Of a DNA stretch of 8,865 nt, positions 5,498-8,865 are shown one piece after another. This DNA comes from Desulfatirhabdium butyrativorans. GTDB taxonomy: Bacteria; Desulfobacterota; Desulfobacteria; Desulfobacterales; JAIFKL01. The translations under genes were made by a program, and so were the position numbers. Numbering within the stretch: the first letter of the stretch is position 1; each line of letters opens with the position of its first letter. The DNA is taken from assembly GCA_022736535.1 (NCBI GenBank), contig DZCT01000109.1:1-8865 (forward strand). Direction: 5' to 3'. The notes below the pieces were generated by a model. It saw only the letters and a program-made list of their open reading frames with translations. It made no database searches and was not told the origin of the DNA.

Positions 5498-5974
5498 ATG
5501 ATGCGATATTTTTTCTGGGGGGTTTTGACAGCCCTCATTTTTGTATTGATACTTCTGTCCGCTGTGTATCTGCATTTAAAGAAAAAGCGGGAAAAACACA
5601 AAGCCGTCAAAGGCTATCTTGATTTGATTCCCGACCTGACAGAAACACAGCGATTGCAGGTTCAGGAAATCCGCCGGACCTTTTTGCCCAAAATGGAAGG
5701 CATCAGAAAAAATTTATATGCCTGTCGTGCGGAACTCGCTGAACGCCTTTTTGAAGAACCGGCAGACCGCTCGAAAATAGCCGCGATTGCCGAACAGATT
5801 CTCCGCCATCAGTCCGAGCTGGAAAAAGAGGTGATTGAACATATTCTCGAAGAAAAAGAACTGCTTTCGCCCGCACAGAAACGAAAATTCTATGAGATTA
5901 TTGTAAAAGAATTTTCCTCCGGCGGTCTCGGCGTGCATGATGTGAACGGCAGGAAACCGCTCCCCCCGCAGTAA
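5498..5974 (+). CDS. Membrane-anchored Spy/CpxP/CnrX-like LTxxQ protein (putative metal or stress sensor)
   Basis: This 158-residue protein has one N-terminal hydrophobic anchor (residues 4-27). An all-helical charged domain follows, with two LTxxQ-type motifs: LTETQ (47-51) and LSPAQ (123-127). The helices between them (RRTFLPKMEGIRKNL, then a long amphipathic helix to about 122) fit the four-helix hairpin of the Spy/CpxP/ZraP and CnrX families. These act as periplasmic chaperones or metal sensors, often alongside ECF sigma and anti-sigma pairs, as in cnrYXH. CAAGG at 5484-5488 is a weak ribosome site before ATG 5498. The anti-sigma gene ends 408 bp upstream, and nested repeats fill the gap. 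The basic cluster right after the anchor (KKKREKHK, 28-35) is odd for a periplasmic domain and leaves orientation uncertain. The C-terminus (after 139) is short and lacks metal-binding His or Cys clusters. Confidence 0.75.
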   Translation: MMRYFFWGVLTALIFVLILLSAVYLHLKKKREKHKAVKGYLDLIPDLTETQRLQVQEIRRTFLPKMEGIRKNLYACRAELAERLFEEPADRSKIAAIAEQILRHQSELEKEVIEHILEEKELLSPAQKRKFYEIIVKEFSSGGLGVHDVNGRKPLPPQ

Positions 5975-6010
5975 AACGGGTTTGAAACCCGTTGCAACGG
6001 AGAACGCTCC
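5975..6010. repeat. Hairpin AACGGG/CCCGTT followed by CGGAGAAC motif
   Basis: The stem AACGGGTTT/AAACCCGTT (5975-5993) begins right after the sensor stop codon and is followed by CGGAGAACGCTCCG, itself a small hairpin. No T tract follows, so termination is unproven. The same stem recurs at 8821-8847, and the hairpin-then-CGGAGAAC order recurs at 6102-6132. Confidence 0.6.
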
Positions 6011-6020
6011 GCCCGGCTGA

Positions 6021-6156
6021 TACCAATTCGCTTTCAAAGATCGGTCTTTCAGACCGTAAATCGCCCCGGCTGAGAACAGATTTAAATCGCTTAAATTTCT
6101 GAAACCGCTTGAAAAGCGGTTTTACGGAGAACACCGTTTTTGAAAGCGAATTGGTA
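6021..6156. repeat. 136-bp element with perfect 18-bp terminal inverted repeats
   Basis: TACCAATTCGCTTTCAAA (6021-6038) is exactly complementary to 6139-6156. Inside are hairpins CGGTCT-TTC-AGACCG (6042-6056) and AAACCGCTT-GAA-AAGCGGTTT (6102-6122). TGA flanks both ends (6018-6020, 6157-6159). Alternatively the terminal TA on each side is a duplicated TA target. It is non-coding and MITE-like, in the 373-bp gap between the sensor and the YfhO-type gene. The rest of that gap (6157-6347) holds the candidate promoter and leader. Confidence 0.65.
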
Positions 6157-6257
6157 TGAGAACAGATTTCCGCACTCCGGCCGGATAAGCGAATCGGTAT
6201 AAGTATTCACCTTTTTGCTGACAAAATTACAGGATTGCTGATCTGACCTCAATGCGT

Positions 6258-6286
6258 TTGACAGAAAGGTTTCGGTATGATAAAGT
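6258..6286 (+). promoter_or_regulatory. Candidate sigma-70 promoter for the YfhO-type gene
   Basis: TTGACA (6258-6263) is a perfect -35 hexamer. A 17-base spacer leads to TAAAGT (6281-6286), which matches 4 of 6 bases of the -10 consensus. The spacing is ideal and the site lies 61 bases before the ATG at 6348. No other comparably good match was seen in this gap. This is a prediction from consensus only. Confidence 0.45.
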
Positions 6287-6347
6287 CTTTCCGATTTTTT
6301 GGAAAAAGGCAAAAAGTATTCAGTCCGTCTGATCAGGAAGGAAAGAC

Positions 6348-8810
6348 ATGAAAATCAAAGATTCAGCAAAATTAAGAGAATTATCCCCGATAATATTTAT
6401 CTTTCTGCTTACAGTCATATTTTTTTTTCCTGTAATTTTTCAGGGAAAAACATTTTATGCCTTTGATACCTTGTTGCAGTATTTACCGTGGTCGTCTTAT
6501 ACACCACCGGACTTCAAAGCGCACAATTCTCTGATCACCGATCCGGTGAATGTCTTTTATCCTTACTACAGTTTCCTGAAGGAATGCAGCGATGCTGGCA
6601 CATTCTTTTTTTGGAAATCTTATAATTTTTGCGGCTTACAAATATCCCCCACAGGTCATCTTCCTGCTTTTTTTTCCTACCTTCTCTTTCCCCAGTCAAC
6701 AGCCCATGATTTACTGCTCTGGCTTCATCTGTTCGGAGCAGGTCTGTTCATGTTCCTGTATCTTAAAAATATATGCTTGAACAGCATTCCTGCGCTGATC
6801 GGCGCAATCGCCTGGATGTTTAACGGCTATGTGATGGTCTGGTTTGAATTTGAAAATGTTATCATTATGGCGCCTTCATTGCCGGCTTCTCTTTATTATT
6901 CAGAACTTTGGCTGAAGAAAAGAGAAAAACTTCATTGTCTGTGTTTCACTTGTGCAATTGCATTGTCAGTCACAAACGGCAGCGCGCAGTTGAATATTTA
7001 TCAGCTTATATTTATCGGATTTTATTTTGCATTCCGATATTTTTCATTGAGAAAAAATTCCGATTTTCAAAAAATCGGCAAAAAGGAACTGCCGATGCTG
7101 GGCTTGTCAGTTTTGCTGTTAGTATTGATATGCTCAAGCTTTCTTATCAGACATTTATCTTTGCTTGATGATCCTCATCGCCGTAATTTTTCCTTTGAGG
7201 AACTTTATGATAAAACCGGAAAACTTCCGGAAAAATATTTGACTACTTTGATATTTCCTGACTTTTTCGGAACGCCGGCAGGAAATAATATATGCTTCGC
7301 TCCCCGAACCAGTGAAACACAGTCTTATAATAACTACAATGAATTATGTATATATTCAGGCATACTGCCCCTCTTTCTTGTCTTTGTATGTCTTCCCTAT
7401 CTGGGAAAAAAAGAGTATATCTTATTTTATTTTTTCACTGCTGTTGTCGCCTTAACGATGGCTATGGGAAGCGTTCTTTATTATCCGATGGCTAAATTTA
7501 TTCCGGGTCTGAATCTTTCCTCTCCGACGCGTATTCTCTATATTTTCGGATTTTCCATGACTGTCTTGGCTGCAATCGGCGCCGATATTCTGTTATCCGG
7601 TGAAAATATAAAAAAACTGGCGATTATCACACTGTGGTCGCTGCTTTTGGGAGCAGCGATAACAATATCTCTCTTTGTCCAGACAGAAACAGGCATAAAA
7701 TGGGCATCAAGTTCAGCCCGCTGGGGAAATTTGAATCCGTATTACAGAATGTTTCAGGAACACTTCGCTCTTTTGTCGCCGGTTATATTAAAACCGCTCG
7801 GACTTGCTTTCATATCATTTCTTTCACTCGCTTCCGCATTACTTTACAGGGAAAAAAAATCAAAAACAATTTTTCTTTCCCTTGCTCTTCTTATCATCTC
7901 TTATGATCTGATGTCATTCGGCCTGTTCTACAACACGGTGTCGCCGAGAGAACTTGAATTTCCTGAAACAGAGGCGGTCCGATTTTTGAAGAAAGATAAA
8001 TCAGCTTACAGAATCATCACTTACGGAAACTTTATGCACAACAGCCTTGCTCCCTTCCGTATTCAGGACGCGGGCGGATATTCTTCCTTCTACCCGAAAC
8101 GTTACGGCGAATTTCTGCATCTGAGTCAGAACGGTACTGATATACCCTTTCCTGATGATTTCAGCCGATGGATTTACTTCAAAAAATTCGGTTCTCCATT
8201 GCTTGATCTTATCAATATAAAATACCTGCTCCTTCCGCCGTCTATGCCGATAAAGTCTTTGAAACTGAAACTTGTCTATGACGGCGAAATAAAAATATAT
8301 GAAAATACAGAGGCATTTCCGAGAGCATTCTTTGTTCCGTCATATCAGTTGTGTGAGAGTCGGACAGAGGCATATCAGACGATGGCATCGTATTCCGCAT
8401 CGGATTTCAGGAAAAAAGTCGTATTGGAATCCCTGCCGCCGAAAGATTTTATACAGAAGAGCAATACTGAAAGTGAAGCTGAGTCAACGGTTAAGCTGAT
8501 CTCTTACCGATCCGATAAGATAGAAATAGATATTTCAGCCGCTCAGAAAGGCTTTTTAGTCATAAGCGACAACTACCATTCAGAATGGAGAGCAGAAATA
8601 GACAAGGAACAAGCGACGGTTCTGCGAGCCAATTATATTATGCGGGCAATTCCGATAGAACAAGGCGTTCATAAAGTATTGCTCACGTTTTCTCCCAGGC
8701 TGCTAATATCAGGGGCAGCTGCAACTGCTGTCGGATGGTTTGCAATCATTGTGCTGATAGCAATTTCAGCATTTGCTATGAGAAAAAAAATACATAGTTC
8801 TCAATTATAA
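6348..8810 (+). CDS. YfhO-family polytopic membrane protein (GT-C glycosyltransferase-like)
   Basis: An 820-residue membrane protein. AGGAAGGA at 6335-6342 lies 5 bases before ATG 6348. The first helix (about 13-31) is followed by a loop with FYAFDTLLQYLPW (Asp40) and ITDPVNVFYPYY, typical of YfhO and GT-C enzymes, whose catalytic Asp sits in the first external loop. About a dozen hydrophobic spans continue to about residue 530, including LLLWLHLFGAGLFMFLYL and, later, LNLSSPTRILYIFGFSM. A large soluble domain follows (about 535-790) with LDLINIKYLLLPP, FPRAFFVP and GFLVISDNYHSEWRAEID, the C-terminal signatures of this family. A last helix spans about 792-812. YfhO relatives are implicated in sugar transfer from lipid carriers to cell-surface polymers; the substrate here is unknown. 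No other glycan gene is in the window. Its 5' half is notably AT-rich compared with the permease gene. Confidence 0.86.
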   Translation: MKIKDSAKLRELSPIIFIFLLTVIFFFPVIFQGKTFYAFDTLLQYLPWSSYTPPDFKAHNSLITDPVNVFYPYYSFLKECSDAGTFFFWKSYNFCGLQISPTGHLPAFFSYLLFPQSTAHDLLLWLHLFGAGLFMFLYLKNICLNSIPALIGAIAWMFNGYVMVWFEFENVIIMAPSLPASLYYSELWLKKREKLHCLCFTCAIALSVTNGSAQLNIYQLIFIGFYFAFRYFSLRKNSDFQKIGKKELPMLGLSVLLLVLICSSFLIRHLSLLDDPHRRNFSFEELYDKTGKLPEKYLTTLIFPDFFGTPAGNNICFAPRTSETQSYNNYNELCIYSGILPLFLVFVCLPYLGKKEYILFYFFTAVVALTMAMGSVLYYPMAKFIPGLNLSSPTRILYIFGFSMTVLAAIGADILLSGENIKKLAIITLWSLLLGAAITISLFVQTETGIKWASSSARWGNLNPYYRMFQEHFALLSPVILKPLGLAFISFLSLASALLYREKKSKTIFLSLALLIISYDLMSFGLFYNTVSPRELEFPETEAVRFLKKDKSAYRIITYGNFMHNSLAPFRIQDAGGYSSFYPKRYGEFLHLSQNGTDIPFPDDFSRWIYFKKFGSPLLDLINIKYLLLPPSMPIKSLKLKLVYDGEIKIYENTEAFPRAFFVPSYQLCESRTEAYQTMASYSASDFRKKVVLESLPPKDFIQKSNTESEAESTVKLISYRSDKIEIDISAAQKGFLVISDNYHSEWRAEIDKEQATVLRANYIMRAIPIEQGVHKVLLTFSPRLLISGAAATAVGWFAIIVLIAISAFAMRKKIHSSQL

Positions 8811-8820
8811 AAAAAGCTCC

Positions 8821-8851
8821 GTAAAACGGGTTTGAAACCCGTTTTACTTTT
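8821..8851 (+). terminator. Probable intrinsic terminator of the YfhO-type gene
   Basis: The hairpin GTAAAACGGG (8821-8830) pairs with CCCGTTTTAC (8838-8847) around TTTGAAA and is followed by TTTT (8848-8851). An A-rich tract precedes it, so it may work in both directions. It begins 11 bases after the stop codon. The stem core is shared with the repeat at 5975-5993, so this terminator may have been built from a dispersed repeat. Confidence 0.68.
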
Positions 8852-8865
8852 ATCAGATCAGACCC

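Noticed and set aside
6276..6281. TATGAT as the -10 box of the candidate promoter
   Set aside because: It would sit only 12 bases from TTGACA, too close for sigma-70; TAAAGT at 17 bases fits better.

Overview
The window looks like accessory chromosome from a Gram-negative bacterium, most likely a Desulfobacterota (deltaproteobacterial) sulfate reducer of the Desulfonema or magnetotactic multicellular type. That placement is inference. It rests on secreted C13-peptidase and dockerin-type proteins, a sulfite/sulfate-type TSUP permease, an ECF sigma factor with a zinc anti-sigma factor, and very dense families of small intergenic palindromes. There is no rRNA, tRNA, CRISPR array or full-length transposase in the window.

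Left part (1-2640, minus strand). Two genes for exported proteins lie here. The first (window edge to 649) is the N-terminal part of a secreted protein resembling those that carry a DUF4114 domain. The second (926 to about 2418) is a decayed gene for a C13/legumain-like peptidase with an Ig-like segment and a C-terminal dockerin-type EF-hand domain. It has four kinds of damage: the nucleophile position reads Ser instead of Cys; the segment expected to carry the catalytic His is missing; there is a net +1 frameshift near 1803-1822; and a 148-bp MITE-like element with a precise 8-bp target duplication is inserted near the 3' end. Between the two genes lie REP-like palindromes with abutting GTAG tetranucleotides.

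Middle part (2640-5974, plus strand). A TSUP (TauE/SafE) permease gene is preceded by a 24-bp perfect inverted repeat and a strong Shine-Dalgarno site. Next come an ECF sigma factor, a small soluble zinc anti-sigma factor whose Cys/His spacing matches that of RsrA, and, after about 400 bp of nested repeats, a membrane-anchored Spy/CnrX-like LTxxQ protein. The last three probably form one envelope-stress, metal or redox-responsive regulatory module. Its sigma gene carries a striking GGAG-hairpin-hairpin-CTCC element just upstream of the start codon.

Right part (5975-8865, plus strand). About 370 bp of palindromic repeats, one of them a 136-bp element with perfect 18-bp terminal inverted repeats, lead into a candidate sigma-70 promoter and a large 820-residue YfhO-type membrane protein (GT-C-like). 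A terminator hairpin closes the gene; it belongs to the same repeat family as a hairpin found before the gene.

The most distinctive property of the window is its repeat ecology. At least five families of small palindromic elements are present, several nested inside one another, and one has demonstrably transposed into a gene. No new protein system stands out. The elements and the sigma-factor module are the items most worth following up.
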